A stretch of 64,000 nt of DNA from Megaustenia siamemsis (GCA_032433765.1 JAVIAB010000159.1:57667542-57731541), one strand, 5' to 3'. Positions 10,300 to 22,414 are shown, counted from the first letter of the stretch. The notes: generated by a model not told the origin, from the letters alone. Translations and numbers: made by a program.

Positions 10300-11960
10300 A
10301 TGTGCAACTGACGAAGTGTGTTCATTCTGACTCAAAGGTGGAGACTTTCTATCTTCACTTGTATTATTTTTTTCTGTTTTGGGAAGATCAAGAGGAAATG
10401 CTTTTATTTACATATTTTTTCTCATGAAAATAGTAATAATTTGCTACAGTCAGGATTGTACTGAGACGATATTCGCGTTATGACCATCATTAATATGTTG
10501 ACATAATATCCATATCGTTAAGAGATGATTTCATGTGTTCTCAGCTGGCGTTTTTTTTTTTGAAATTCTCTTGAGATGTCACCATCTTCTGATGCTTTAT
10601 TATTTGTGAGTTTCTTGCTGGATCAGTTAAGTTCATCAAGGGTAAATTCTTCACTTGACACACCTAACGTTGATAACATAATTTCTTCATCGAGATTCGG
10701 GTCGGCTGTGGACTATTTCATATTTCTTTGAAATCGTCTACCCATCTTTATTTATGTGTTTCCTCTGAGAGCAGGATTTCACCATTCTTGTCTTTGGTAG
10801 GAACGTTAGTTGGAGGTGGACGATCGCACACTTGTTTCATTATAGAGTGTTGAGATTTGCTGTTCCCTGTTGCTGTTTTTTCATCTTCTGAGGTTAGATT
10901 GTGAACACAATTGTGCTTGTTCTTTAGAGCACTGACCTAAACTTCTTCGACTAGTTGGCTGTATACTAGATGGTTGGATTCAGACACTGATGCGCTTTTT
11001 TGTTGTTAAACTATCTAGTTTACATGTTTTCTTATCTTAGATGTTTTACCATGTAGTCCCACTGTTTGTGTGTAGTCCGCTGTGTTATTTGAACCATCCT
11101 TCATTGTATTCTAAAAAAATGCATCTGTTGTCCATGTAATTTCTTTCTCATTTAAAATGGACTATTTCGTTAGAAAGGATCACAAGTCAGTTGTTTATTT
11201 CAATGTAGCATGCTGCATGGAAGCCACTTGAAAGCAGATGCTTGGAATGTATGTTCATGATGATGTTTACACCATGCAATGTCTTTAGTCCAATTCTCAA
11301 TTTTGACAATATATAGATTATGATCACTACAGAATGTCTGCTTCACTGTATCCTCTAGCATCTTGAACTGACAACCGGGACCTTTTGTTTATACAACTTT
11401 TTTCCGGTCTCTTTTAAACCTTGTTGATTACTAGTATTCCTGGTAAGCTGAAGATACTTCTGTAAAGTCGTCTGTACATGTCTTCCAATAATTTTCTTAC
11501 TTATACGAAGTATTTTAATTTATCAGACGTTTTTGTGAAGGCTATTGCGTTCTTTTGGGGGATGTTTTGTTTATGTCGAACAGTTTCTCTCATGGCTGAT
11601 GCTACCAATGTTTGACAAAAGCATTCGGCCACAGAATGAACAAATCGGTCCCACTGGTTCGCTGGGTTTTGCACCTTTTTTCATGAGTTGTTTCCAGCCC
11701 ATGCTTTGACATAGCCCAGCCTCAAGTTATGTTTTGCCATTTGTTATACTCTCTCCATAATGTGCGATCTCTTGCCGGAAGCTCCTAGTCATTTGCACAG
11801 ACAGAGAAATCATTCAAAGATGATTTCTTGCCTCTTGTCCAATGTAACTTAATACCCTATGAGACACCTCCTTTCATTTTTCTTTAATCTTCCATCGTTT
11901 GGTTCCTAATGGTCTAAATAAAGCCTATCTGCCCTATTATCTATTTATCTTTTAACCAGG
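10300..11960 (-). mobile_element. Ancient LINE D fragment (degraded)
   Basis: The - strand near 10790-10700 reads K-NGEILLSEE then RWVDDFKEI, the linker region that precedes RT domains in several LINEs. Collinear nucleotide similarity to 56880-58000 extends over most of this segment (for example GCACA-TTGGTTCATTATAGAG blocks and CACCATGCAATNTCTTTNGT blocks). Both copies are full of stops. The endonuclease half probably lies toward 11700-11960. Confidence 0.65.
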
Positions 11961-12054
11961 CTTTGCGTAAACCCCGACCACGCAATTTTCGGCAATTAAA
12001 AAAAAAATATGTTTTCTGAATTTGATTTTTGCATTTAATTTGTATAGTTAGTTT

Positions 12055-12095
12055 GTTATACTTGATGAAAGCTTTAGCCGAAACGTTAAAGTTTG
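12055..12095 (+). mobile_element. Penelope/hammerhead-like 3' motif
   Basis: GATGAAAGCTTTAGCCGAAACGTTAAAG matches the recurrent 'GATGAAGGCT...AGCCGAAACGT' motif found at ends of Penelope-like elements; it retains GATGA and GAAAC boxes around a short stem. Flanks are not otherwise recognisable. 12100-12760 holds nothing I can support. Confidence 0.35.
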
Positions 12096-12759
12096 TCTGG
12101 TCTTTCTATTACTTTAGCTACTTCATACTTGTTTGTGTTTATTTTATTTGTAACTTAAGGCATACTGTAAGTACAATTAGCGCGAATTCTATACATTGTA
12201 TCGAAAACCAAGCCAACATTTGTTGCTCTTTTTTGACAAGTCATCCTTAGCTTGCACCACTTTCTTTTACACTACACAATATAGAACATGGTCTTTATTT
12301 GCTTCCGCATCTCTAATGACCACATGATTTATCCGGTGCTAGTAAAGATTGCTAGTTATCACGATGTAGAGTTCTTTTTGCGCCCCTTTCGTGCAATTCT
12401 TGATGCCTTTTCAATTTCTATTTGATAAAGAGAGTAAACACTGTATAGATCATCCCCACCTTTCTCAAAAATGATTAATTTAAATTAACACAGTTTTGAT
12501 ATTTTCTTCTCTGACGTTCTCCGCGTTCCAGAGCCGTGGACAATTAATTTACGCGGGAAATCTGAGCCTTCATAACTCTTTCAGTAAGGAAGGTTTTTAT
12601 TAATTTAGCGGTAGAAATTTCAGAGATAAAATTGGTAATAGTTTTAAATATTAATCTACATCTTTTATATCTGTCTAACCCTTAACATATTATATATGTA
12701 TTTTTAGATAATTAAACATTGAATTAGATTTCACCAATACCAAGGTGATAGAGTAGAAA

Positions 12760-13010
12760 AAATAAAGTAAAGGCTTCCTTCACGCCTTGCTAAGCGTATG
12801 GGGAATATGGTGTTAGTGAACTTATTTGTGTATGGCCACCGCACACTTTGGGTGATATGGTCAATATCACGCCAGGCCGCCTTTGCTTCCCAGAAACATT
12901 TCTAGTACTAATCTTTAGAGGCTGGGTGAACCTCGGAGACTTGTCAGTCAGAAAAAACATCCGCCATTGCTGGGGATCGAACCCGGTCCCTTCTGGCTTG
13001 AAAGCGAAGG
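12760..13010 (-). mobile_element. Diverged tRNA-SINE
   Basis: The body (AATATGGTGTTAGTGAAC, CGGTATTACGCC-like, GGCTGGGTGAACC) matches the SINEs at 6302-6667 and 36166-36426. A B-box-like GGGATCGAACCCGG sits at the expected end. The tRNA head is truncated or replaced after about 12995. No clear target duplication was found. Confidence 0.75.
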
Positions 13011-13930
13011 TGAAACAAGGCATGTACAAATATATTGTTCGATGAGAGTTTACACTAAGCAAATTAACATCGACGAACTATGCGGCTAAACGTACATGGT
13101 CGATATCGACATGGCTCATGGTGCGTCGCATGCACGCCAGAAAGACCAAGAGTCACGGACCACACAGAACTTGTACATGCAATGAACCGTTTGTAGAAAA
13201 AAACAGCATCACCATCAGTACATATATTTATAGGCGAATCAATTCAGAGGACGATGTATGTTTACAGCACACGAAAAAAAAAGACAAATAATCAACAAAA
13301 GAAAAAAAAACAAAGTACAATATATGGACCGAAGCAGGTTCGATCCGGTACTCAGTGGCACAGCGCATTGCCACGAAAAGCCAAACGTTAGGGAACCACT
13401 CAGCTAACGAAACTAACTAAGCTAAGTATTTAGTTAGCTAATGTGGAAGAACATTTCAGGTTAGTTTTATAAAGAAAATCGAACTAATTATGTCAGTGTG
13501 GGTGCACTCTCTTGTTGTTGTTGAAATATGTCATTGAGATCGTCAAAATGTTGTCAGGACAGCTTTAGACAATGTACGAGTACCTATCGTTTGACAATCT
13601 ATTCACCAATACCTCAACTCGTCTAACCCATGTATCGATTATATATTGGGCTAAGATGGACACAAATATTCCCTTCAGTCCCTCTATGTACGTTTTTGCC
13701 AAGTCGTCAACCGTCTACTCACATTGTGATTGGTTTCACAAATGTCTTCCTCTGCATCGTTTACATTTACTAATTCACTGGACGATGGTATTTTTTTCCT
13801 CTGATGCTGGTAATAAAATAATAAAATGTAGGCTCGTCAAAGGTTACGCTTTTTAAAATGCAATAACTTAAAACACAGCAGTCTTGTCGTGGTTGTCTGA
13901 ACATCTGGAATGATATATTTAGGACGAACA
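13010..13930. other. No gene recognised
   Basis: AT-rich sequence with poly-A blocks near 13270-13310 and a lone GGTTCGATCC (B-box-like) at 13338 without a matching A-box on the same strand. No supported coding region. Confidence 0.5.
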
Positions 13931-13934
13931 CAGA

Positions 13935-14050
13935 ACTGTAGTCGTCAGTAGCTGAACACTGCGGGACTGGCTGAGGAGGGGATCTGAGCACATATTGACA
14001 TGTTCAGAGTGCAATGTTCATGACCCGCAAGTAACACATTAACTCAATAC
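13935..14050 (+). mobile_element. LINE G 3' scrap
   Basis: The block with GGGGATCTGAGCAC, GACATGTTCAGAGTGCAATG and GACCCGCAAGTAAC followed by AACTCAAT matches the 3' ends of the RNase H-bearing LINE G copies at 37872-38303 (-) and 49792-50150 (+). Only about 110 bp remain. Confidence 0.75.
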
Positions 14051-14871
14051 TACAGTCTGTTCATGGTTGCCAATTCATAATCATTTTAGTCGTTTGTCCA
14101 GCCTCCCTTAGGACATTCAGAATGCCAATTGGTTATTACCCTTCCGTATTCAACATCAGCCAAACGGCCAAAGTGTGACAGCATATTTATAATGTTTAAC
14201 ATGTGCGTTTTTGTTTCAAACTGGACCTCGCCAGAATCACTAACAACTGCCGTCCAGCCAAGCTAGTGGTGATCTTCTTGGACATACTCATTGAGGCACT
14301 TGGAAAAGTCACACGTGCATATGTATGTGTATCCCGCCAAATCATTGTCCTTGTTGTAGCCAAATCGACACACCAGACTGGCTGTAGTCAATGCGAATCC
14401 TCCGTCATCCTTAAACAATTCGGCCCTCAGTTTGAGCCATGACAGCCCAAGAAATAAAATACAGTTAGCAATCCATCAGTGTCAATGAAACTTTTTAGTC
14501 CCGTATGGTGCCAGTTAAGAAGCATTGGCAGTTAAAGCCGAAAAGAGGAGAATATAAATAGAGGTCAACGGAGTAGAGCAGAGCTCTGCTAGATTAATGC
14601 TGTCAACAGACATCTACAATAACCGTGGATCCCAGGCAGGATATATATTCGTATATATCGTAAATGTATATACATGAACAATCAATTAAATAAGAATATA
14701 ACTATTATTATTTATTATTATTTTCATTACAAAATAAATACTGACGTGTGTGGTTGAGATTTTATGCAGTCGCTGGCTAGGGGAGACAACCCAGAATGTA
14801 CTACAGATGTGGGACGGACAACTAACATTGTCAACCTTGACTGGATCCACAACATTGACACATTAAATAAC
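14050..14871. other. No gene recognised
   Basis: Sequence between the LINE G scrap and the palindrome. No domain, splice-phase or repeat relation found, apart from short TA-rich tracts near 14640-14720. Confidence 0.45.
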
Positions 14872-15689
14872 GTCAATTAATAAAGTTCCCTTGATTCCCC
14901 TTGTCCAGTAAAAAGCAACCAATGCTACAGAAGATATCCACCCGCCAGCAAGTAACCGAATACAAGGTCAGTTCGTGAGAAAGACACAGCTGGGAAAGGG
15001 GAGATGTAGGATGTTTTCTCTAAAATTAGATAATTGTACTTCATCAGAGAGGAAACTGAAATGTTTGATGTATATCAACTGGGACTATTGACGAGTGACG
15101 CCGAATCAGAAGAGAGATGTTTTGATAAACACAAAATAATATTTTGTCCTAGTTATTATTGATCATAATTAGACGTCAGGTGAAATTAATATTGCTTTAA
15201 AGAGCGAGCAAGATTAATATATTTTGACTATATCCTGATAGAATACATCTATGTTCATGTCGTGTTTATAGAAGAAATATTAAAATAACAAGTGATTATG
15301 AAAATCAGTCAACATAATGTTATTTATATAAAACGGATGTACTGCACTGGATCATTGATAAAACACGATGGAGAGACTAGAACTAGATAGAAAGAGTGAA
15401 CACAATTGGAAGAAAATTAAACAGTTGCTGTGGGACTTTACTTATTGGCAGATCTGCTGACGCACCATAAGTTAATGCCTTCTAATGTCAGTGCTACAAC
15501 AGAATACTCAGAATACATGGTCGGAAGAAAGAACGAAAACGTCAATTACGCAAAAACTTAAACTTTTATAACCGTAGTTAATGAAGTATCTATGAAAGAT
15601 AAGACCTCTCCATCTAAGAGATGTATGACGTAAACCTGAAGAAGCCGCAAGGAGTCCAGGTCGCCGACTCACCTTCCCCCTACCTATCA

Positions 15690-15950
15690 ATTGATTCAGC
15701 CGACCAGTTCAGTCTTTGTTTTATTTTCTGAACAAAGAGGACATCATTAAAATGTCCAACACAAAAGAGAGAGCTCATTTTAAAATTAGAAAACATCAGA
15801 AATAAACTACGGACATTTTTCGGGTACATCATAAGACGAGAAAATGATGAATAATTGGTTATTAATGGCAAACTACAAAGAAAGAGAGATCACAGTGGAC
15901 AAAGAGATACGATGGTAGATACGTTTGTATCATGGCCTGGTAATCAGTTA
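15690..15950 (+). mobile_element. LINE F 3' RT fragment in palindrome arm
   Basis: The + strand reads FFGYIIRRENDE, LVINGKLQRKRDHS and DTMVDTFVSWPGN with interspersed stops, matching the 'FGHIIRR-GK-GRRGR' C-terminal region of LINE proteins. The same fragment is mirrored at 24370-24640 in the right arm. It was therefore present before the palindrome formed. Confidence 0.65.
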
Positions 15951-16067
15951 ACAACATAATTGTCACGATCCAGTGTGGACAAATATTGTGGAAAGAAATG
16001 ATATCCAACCCAGCAGGTCTGTCTGTTCGTTAATTTCCTCAAACACGAGAGTGACGAGAGTGATGTT

Positions 16068-16518
16068 GTTCTCTGTCCACATGTGTCTAGTTTGTGCTAC
16101 CTGTCAATGTCTTCTCTTTGTCTATAAACCCAATTCGTTTTTGTTCTCCGTCCACATGTGTCTAGTTTGTGCTACCTGTCAATGTCTTCTCTTTGTCTCT
16201 AAACCCAATTCGTTTTTGTTCTCTGTCCACATGTGTCTAGTTTGTGCTACCTGTCAATGTCTTCTCTTTGTCTATAAACCCAATTCGTTTTTGTTCTCTG
16301 TCCACATGTGTCTAGTTTGTGCTACCTGTCAATGTCTTCTCTTTGTCTATAAACCCAATTCGTTTTTGTTCTCCGTCCACATGTGTCTAGTTTGTGCTAC
16401 CTGTCAATGTCTTCTCTTTGTCTCTAAACCCAATTCGTTTTTGTTCTCCGTCCACATGTGTCTAGTTTGTGCTACCTGTCAATGTCTTCTCTTTGTCTCT
16501 AAACCCAATTCGTTTAGA
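16068..16518. repeat. 75-bp minisatellite (six copies)
   Basis: Units beginning TTCTCTGTCCACATGTGTCT repeat with a period of 75 bp, about six copies, giving an uninterrupted 25-residue peptide repeat on the + strand. The right arm (24105-24260) has only about two copies. The frame is open because 75 is divisible by three; I do not treat it as a gene. Confidence 0.9.
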
Positions 16519-16724
16519 TCATCTCCGTAACCTAATATTCTTTTCCTCCAATCTCTGTATACGTCGATCTCTCGGTAACATGTCTTCATCGAATCAGAAT
16601 ACCTGCAAACATGATCTTGTATATTTATAGATGTTGTATCAGCAAATACAGGAATACGTGAAATGTTACTGCTAGTCGGCATGGACTTTTCTACAGATAT
16701 TTCACACTGATCATGAAACATCAC
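16479..16724 (-). CDS. Conserved unknown 81-codon frame (left arm)
   Basis: An ATG-initiated frame on the - strand. Its last 55 or so codons (DTTSINIQDHVCRYSDSMKT, then REIDVYRDWRKRILGYGD) are also open at 23941-24141 in the other arm with few amino-acid differences. I recognise no domain. It is rich in charged residues and could be the tail of a mobile-element protein. In the right arm the upstream part is disrupted. It ends by running into the 75-bp array unit. Confidence 0.3.
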   Translation of the reverse strand: MMFHDQCEISVEKSMPTSSNISRIPVFADTTSINIQDHVCRYSDSMKTCYREIDVYRDWRKRILGYGDDLNELGLETKRRH

Positions 16725-17054
16725 ATTTCGGTTATCTGTCGATCAAGTCAAGCCAATATCTCATTAATTATTTGATAGCCTTTCTAGTTGAAGTGTATGC
16801 AGCTTTGAATATGTCACAGTCTAGACAGCAGCACTAAATTATTTACATCATAGGGACATGAATATTTGTTGTTTCTAGATGATTTAACAGAATTAATAAT
16901 AGGACATGAAGTGTTAGCAGCCGACCAATCATACACGAATATAATATCACTAATGGACCATACTCGATGTTGACGGACGTTGTCGTCAACAAACGATAAT
17001 TGAGGAAAATAAATTATTCAACATCAGCGACGCGATGCCAGAAACAAACTTGAC

Positions 17055-18190
17055 AGCAAGAAAACATAGAGTGACATTCTGCGAGAAAAGACTTAACATT
17101 CTCTATAACATGATACAAAGAGTGACATTCAGCGAGAAAAGACTTAACATTCTTTATAACATGATACAAAGAGTGACATTTAACGAGAAAAGACTAAACA
17201 TTCTTTGTAACATGCTACAAAGAGTGACATTTAACAAGAAAAAGACTAAGCATTCTTTGTAACATGATACAAATAGTGACATTCAATGAGAAAAGACTAA
17301 CATTCTTTACAACGTGATACAAAGAGTGACATTCACGAGAAAAGACTAACATTCTTTACAACGTGATACAAATAGTGGCATTTAACGAGAAAAGACTAAA
17401 CATTCTTTACAACGTGATACAAATAGTGACAGTCAATGAGAAAAGACTAAACATTCTTTATAACATGATACAAATAGTTACATTCAATGCGAAAAGACTA
17501 AACATTCTTTACAACATCGTACAATGAGTGACATTTAACGAGAAAAGACTAAACATTCTTTATAACATGATACAAAGAGTGACATTCAATGAGAAAAGAC
17601 TAAACATTCTTTATAACATGATACAAAGAGTGACATTCAATGAGAAAAGACTAAACATTCTTTATAACATGATACATATAGTGGCATTTAACGAGAAAAG
17701 ACTAAGCATTCTTTACAACGTGATACAAAGATTGACAATCAAAGAGAAAACTAAACAAATTTGGCAACGTGATATAAAGAGTAACAATCAAAGAAAAAAG
17801 ACTAAACAAACTTGACAACGTGATACAAAGATTGACAATCTAAGAGAAAAGACTAAACAAATTTGACAACGTGATACAAAGAGTGACAATCTAAGAGAAA
17901 AGACTAAACATACTTGGCAACGTGATACAAAGATTGACAATCTAAGAGAAAAGGCTAAACATACTTGACAACGTGATACAAAGAGTGACAATCTAAGAGA
18001 AAAGACTAAACAAACTTGACAACGAGATACAAAGAGTGACAATCTAAGAGAAAAGACTATACAAACTTGACAACGAGATACAAAGAGTGACAATCTAAGA
18101 GAAAAGACTATACAAACTTGACAACGAGATACAAAGATTAATAATCAAAGAGAAAAGACTAAACACACTTGACAAAGTAATACACAGATT
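17055..18190. repeat. 51-bp minisatellite, left arm
   Basis: About 22 units of roughly 51 bp built on GTGACATTCAACGAGAAAAG and GACTAAACATTCTTTA. Units up to about 17735 (subtype 1, ATTCTTTATAACATGATAC) differ from the following ones (subtype 2, AAACTTGACAACGTGATAC). The period keeps a 17-residue frame open on both strands. Some units have lost single bases and break that frame. Confidence 0.93.
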
Positions 18191-18199
18191 GACAATCAA

Positions 18200-18345
18200 A
18201 GAGAAAAGCCTATTACTTTAATATCAACATTGGCGAGATCTGGTGTTTCTAGTGTCAATGAGCGCCGGGTGCTGGGTGGCCTATAGGAACATCCACGGCC
18301 GTTAAAAGACTATTACTTTAATATCAACATTGGCGAGATCTGGAG
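18200..18345. repeat. ~100-bp unit at inner edge of left arm
   Basis: About 1.4 copies of a unit containing TATTACTTTAATATCAACAT, TGGCGAGATCTGG and GTCAATGAGCGCCGGG. The reverse complement is present about 2.5 times at 21497-21714 and 22369-22400. It marks the hinge side of the palindrome. Confidence 0.85.
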
Positions 18346-18524
18346 AATGGAATATGAAAGAACTGTACACTAGCACAAATAAATAAAGTGGAAAATACAA
18401 ACAGATCAATGCCGTTATTAAATATCTATCTATCTATTGACCTTTCGAGCCGTAACCGGCCCATAGGGCGTAGACCAAGATACACCTTCTCCTATATGGA
18501 TTTTTTTGTTCTAGCAGTTTTCTT

Positions 18525-19110
18525 TTAAAGATATTTTATCAAATCTCGCCATCTGTCTCTGTTCTGTGCAAGCAGTTCTATCTCATTGAGGGAGCCGACT
18601 CCTGCTGCTCTTGCCTCTCTCATCAATGTTCTTCTCAGTGTCTCCCTGGGTCTTCCTCTTTTTCTTTTACCTGTTGTTTCCCATATGAGGGCTTGCTTTG
18701 CTATTCGGTTATTATCTCTTCTCATCACATGTCCAACGTATGACCATCGTCTTTTCTTTATTACTGAAGATATTAGTGGTTGATTGGCGATTTCTCTAAT
18801 TTCCTCATTTGTTTTGAATTCGTTCCATGCTATACCAAGTATTTTCCTTAGACATTTATTTTCAAATGCGTTCAACTTTGTTTCTATATCTCTTGTTGTT
18901 TTCCAGCTTTCACACGCATACGTAAGGGTTGATAGTACATTTGATTTGAATAGCCTAAGTTTTGTGTTTGTGCTGATAAGTTTTGATTTCCACAACTTTT
19001 CAAGGCTTCTGAAAGACATTGCTGCTTTAGCTATTCTGATTTTAATTTCTTTGCTCGTATCCCCTTCTCGATCAATGTGACTTCCAAGATAGATAAAGTG
19101 ATCGATCTCT
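18525..19110 (-). mobile_element. LINE C-type RT C-terminal fragment
   Basis: A 164-codon frame (18525-19019, -) encodes the RT thumb and C-terminal region: SNVLSTLTYACESW, FENKCLRKILGIAWNEFKT, KRRWSYVGHVMRRD and KRKRGRPRETLRRTLMREAR, then NRDRWRDLI. The upstream catalytic RT blocks are missing, so it is 5'-truncated. It lies in the spacer between the palindrome arms and has no mirror image. Confidence 0.85.
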
Positions 19111-19149
19111 TCTACTGGTTGTTATTAAATATACGAAAGGAAATCTGTT

Positions 19150-20340
19150 TAGTAATATATGGGAACAAATGGAAAGAGGGAAGTTTGACTGCGGAACACC
19201 AAGCATGGAAGAAATAATAAATGCCATCAAGCTATTAAAACAATGGTAAAGCCACAGGACCAGATGAAATTCCTTCAGAAGCCATCAAAGCAGATATTAA
19301 CACATCTACCAATATGTTACATAATCTGCTAGATAAAATTAAAGGAAATAAATTTTAGAGGGAAAAAATGCCTAAAGACAAAAATAAGGTTATTTGATCA
19401 AACTACCAAAGGAATGAAGTTTACAGGTAAGCCTCTACAACTACCATAAATACAATCTTACATATATTGGGACAATAATATAGGTAAAGAGAGAAGAACA
19501 GAAAACGATACCAAAATAAGTGTATCAAAGATCAAGATGAACATTCATTGCACTGGGAAAAAAAGATTGAAGTCGAACGGAATTAGGTTAAATAAACAAA
19601 ATTGTCAACTCCAACGTTAAGTCAGTCTTATTATATGACTGTGAAACATGGAGAACAACACAAATGTCAATCACTGTGTCTATGTCTAGGACATGCGGGA
19701 GTACGAGGAAATAAATGAACGGACAGGTTGGCTACCTGCTCTATTGTTCAGGACGGTCAACCATTGGATCGAGCGGACATCATCATCCGGATAATGAGAA
19801 GAACACAGGACTTCGACAACCATGAGACCACGTCACTCCTTCGGATGAAAGAGATCTTGCGATGTTTACCGAATCACTGCGAGACTTTCTGAACAGGGGA
19901 TCTGATCACCTATGGACATGGTCGGAGTGCAATTATGATGACCTGTAGTTAACTCAATAACTCAATGACAATGTACAGACCTTCATTAACAAAAGGCTGG
20001 AAATGGCAGGACAAAACCACTAACATATAATTATGCAAATGTACCAGTCAAATGCCAGTGAATAAAGAGATACAGCGTAGACGATAAAGCTGGATAGGAC
20101 ACACACTGCGGATGCCAACTGACAGTATTACACAACATACCTTTTTTTTAGATTTCCCAGGAAAAATACAAAAAGGAAGACCAATGTATTCTTGGAGAAG
20201 ACAGATGTAAGCAGAGATGAAGATGATGGGGAAGACATGGAATGCTTTTAGAAGAATGACAAGAAACAGAACGGTTTGGAAAGTGTATATTACAGACCTA
20301 TGCGCCACAGGGAGCTGAAAGGAATACGAAGTGGGAGAAG
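19150..20340 (+). mobile_element. LINE C copy, decayed, with LINE G insertion
   Basis: On + the pieces read EEIINAIKLLK with GPDEIPSEAIKADI (about 19205-19300), then the AKIRVSK-like and SNGIRLN region (about 19510-19610), then the 3' end (about 19970-20330: KGWKWQDK, RRWIGHTLR-like, GRPMYSWRRQM, ...). Between them, 19665-19960, lies a LINE G 3' fragment. Stops are frequent. It belongs to the family of the better copy at 32160-33640. Confidence 0.75.
19665..19960 (+). mobile_element. LINE G 3' fragment (RNase H remnant)
   Basis: The fragment begins near the RNase H signature (CTATGTCTAGGACATGCGGG, equivalent to VYVPGHAGV) and continues through the [13 protein letters not shown] block to CTCAATAACTCAATGAC. 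It is heavily mutated. It splits LINE C, so it inserted later. Confidence 0.7.
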
Positions 20341-20404
20341 CATCGGTCATATTTATGACCAACTCTTTTTATTTTAACTGCAGAATTTTCTTTAACATGC
20401 GAGA

Positions 20405-21500
20405 GTGCACACGGGACCTCATGTTTATTGTCGTTATCCGAGAAGGATAAACATGGCATCACACTACCCAAGAGATCAGTGGGAGGGTAACTTTATACTG
20501 AAACCACAAACTAAGGTTAAACATGGAATCTCACTACCTAAGAGATCAGCGGTAGAGTAACTTTATACTGAAACCACACGCTAAAGGTTAAACATGGAAT
20601 CTCACTACCCAAGAGATCAGCGGTAGAGTAACTTTATACTGAAACCACAAACTAAGGTTAAACATGGAATCTCACTACCCAAGAGATCAGCGGTAGAGTA
20701 ACTTTATACTGAAACCACAAACTAAGGTTAAACATGGAATCTCACTACCCAAGAGATCAGCGAGAAGGTAACTTTATACTGAAACCACAAACTAAGGTTA
20801 AACATGGAATCTCACTACCCAAGAGATCAGTGGGAGGGTAACTTTATACTGAAACCACAAACTAAGGTTAAACATGGAATCTCACTACCCAAGAGATCAG
20901 TGGGAGGGTAACTTTATACTGAAACCACAAACTAAGGTTAAACATGGAATCTCACTACCCAAGAGATCAGCGGATGGGTGAATTTATACTGAAACCACAA
21001 ACTAAGGTTAAACATGGAATCACACTACCCAAGAGATCAGTGGGAGGGTAACTTTATACTGAAACCACAAACTAATGTTAAACATGGAATCTCACTACCC
21101 AAGAGATCAGCGGATGGGTGAATTTATACTGAAACCACAAACTAAGGTTAAACATGGAATCACACTACCCAAGAGATTAGTGGGAGGGTAACTTTATACT
21201 GAAACCACAAACTAAGGTTAAACACGGAATCTCACTACCCAAGAGATCAGCGGATGGGTGAATTTATACTGAAACCACAAACTAAGGTTAAACATGGAAT
21301 CACACTACCCAAGAGATCAGCGAGAGGGTAACTTTCTACTGAAACCACAAACTAAGGTTAAACATGGAATCTCACTACCCAAGAGATCAGCGGATGGGTG
21401 AATTTATACTGAAACCACAAACTAAGGTTAAACATGGAATCACACTACCCAAGAGATCAGCGAGAGGGTAACTTTCTACTGAAACCACAAACTAAAGTTA
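20405..21500. repeat. 70-bp minisatellite at palindrome centre
   Basis: About 15 units of 70 bp containing AACATGGAATCTCACTACCC, AAGAGATCAG and ACTTTATACTGAAACCACAA. Variant positions after GATCAGCG (GGTAGAGTA, GGATGGGTGAA, TGGGAGGGTAA, AGAGGGTAA) recur in alternating order from about 20940 on, suggesting that higher-order 140-bp units were amplified. Confidence 0.92.
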
Positions 21501-21714
21501 AAAAACACCAGATCTCGCCAATGTTGATATTAAAGTAATAGTCTATTAACGGCCGTGGCCATTCCTATAGACCACCCAGCCCCCGGCGCTCATTGACACT
21601 AGAAACACCAGGTCTCGCCAATGTTGATATTAAAGTAATAGTCTTTTAACGGCCGTGGCCGTTCCTATAGGCAACCCAGCCCCCAGCGCTCATTGACACT
21701 AGAAACACCAGATC
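21497..21714. repeat. ~101-bp units at inner edge of right arm
   Basis: Two full units and the start of a third of the sequence with ACACCAGATCTCGCCAATG, GATATTAAAGTAATAGTC and CTCATTGACACTAGAAAC. The third is interrupted by the 654-bp insertion at 21715 and resumes at 22369. Confidence 0.88.
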
Positions 21715-22368
21715 AAAACTTCTCCTCTTGTGTAAACTACACATTCACATCTAAGAGTGAATCAGTGAAGGTCACAAAATCATATTCTCTCTGTGGTTTT
21801 ACTAACTACAGGTCATGTGGCTTCTGTTGGATTGGAAATGACAAATTACCACCACTGTGTGTCTATATGTTTGGAATTGGAGTCATCAATGACGGCCTAA
21901 CATCATCAAGTGCTATGACGATCATCATTTTCGGGAGGACGTGAACTCCCATGGTATATGGTGGATAGGCGGCAGGAACCATTTGAAGGCTATGTCTGAA
22001 AAGTGTTCCTTGTTGCAGTTTCCTCATATTCCAAGTCCGGCTTGTTGCAGGAGCTACTGAGTTAAGTGCTCTGTGCACACCGTGAGCTGTGTCTCATCCG
22101 TTTTGATCCTGCTTCGATATCCCGCTTGTTTACGATGAATGATGATATCGTATGACAGGGAAAAGTTGGCTGTGTTCACTTTCTGCGCGGTTTCGCTTTA
22201 TGTCTTTTGGCGTGTGATGAGACTGCTACGATGGGGACTACCGTTACCTTTCTTTGTTTGGGAGATGAGTTGGTAATTCGGATGATTCCACTGGCACGGG
22301 CGGTTGAGCAATTATGGATTTTAATTCGTTTGCTGTGATGCCGAGGCCTTCCATAACCAATAACGAAT
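21715..22368 (+). mobile_element. Retroposon R (654 bp) with 11-bp target duplication
   Basis: AACACCAGATC occurs at 21704-21714 and 22369-22379, directly bounding the insert. The 3' half (GTTTACGATGAATGATGATATC to CCTTCCATAACCAATAACG) is shared with 45483-45774, where the tail is ATAACCATAACCATAA. A simple-repeat tail, variable 5' length and target duplications fit LINE-mobilised retroposons. No RT or clear tRNA head is visible. Its - strand frame at 22176-22373 is shared between copies but looks incidental. Confidence 0.85.
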
Positions 22369-22414
22369 AACACCAGATCTCGCCAATGTTGATATTAAAG
22401 TAATAGGCTTTTTT

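Larger units (their letters stand above)
14872..18240 (+). repeat. Left arm of 11-kb palindrome
   Basis: The reverse complement of this arm matches 22372-25867 end to end. The outer end AATTAATAAAGTTCCC mirrors GGGAACTTTATTAATT at 25852-25867. Within the arm, in order, are a LINE 3' piece, a 75-bp array, a conserved open frame, and two subtypes of a 51-bp array. Substitutions, different array copy numbers and an extra insertion in the right arm show that the two arms have diverged. Confidence 0.93.

Noticed and set aside
13330..13420. tRNA gene or SINE head
   Set aside because: A single B-box-like GGTTCGATCC with no A-box at the right distance on the same strand and no cloverleaf pairing seen.
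20405..21500. CRISPR array
   Set aside because: Units are contiguous 70-bp tandem copies without variable spacers, in eukaryotic sequence. The same applies to all other arrays here.
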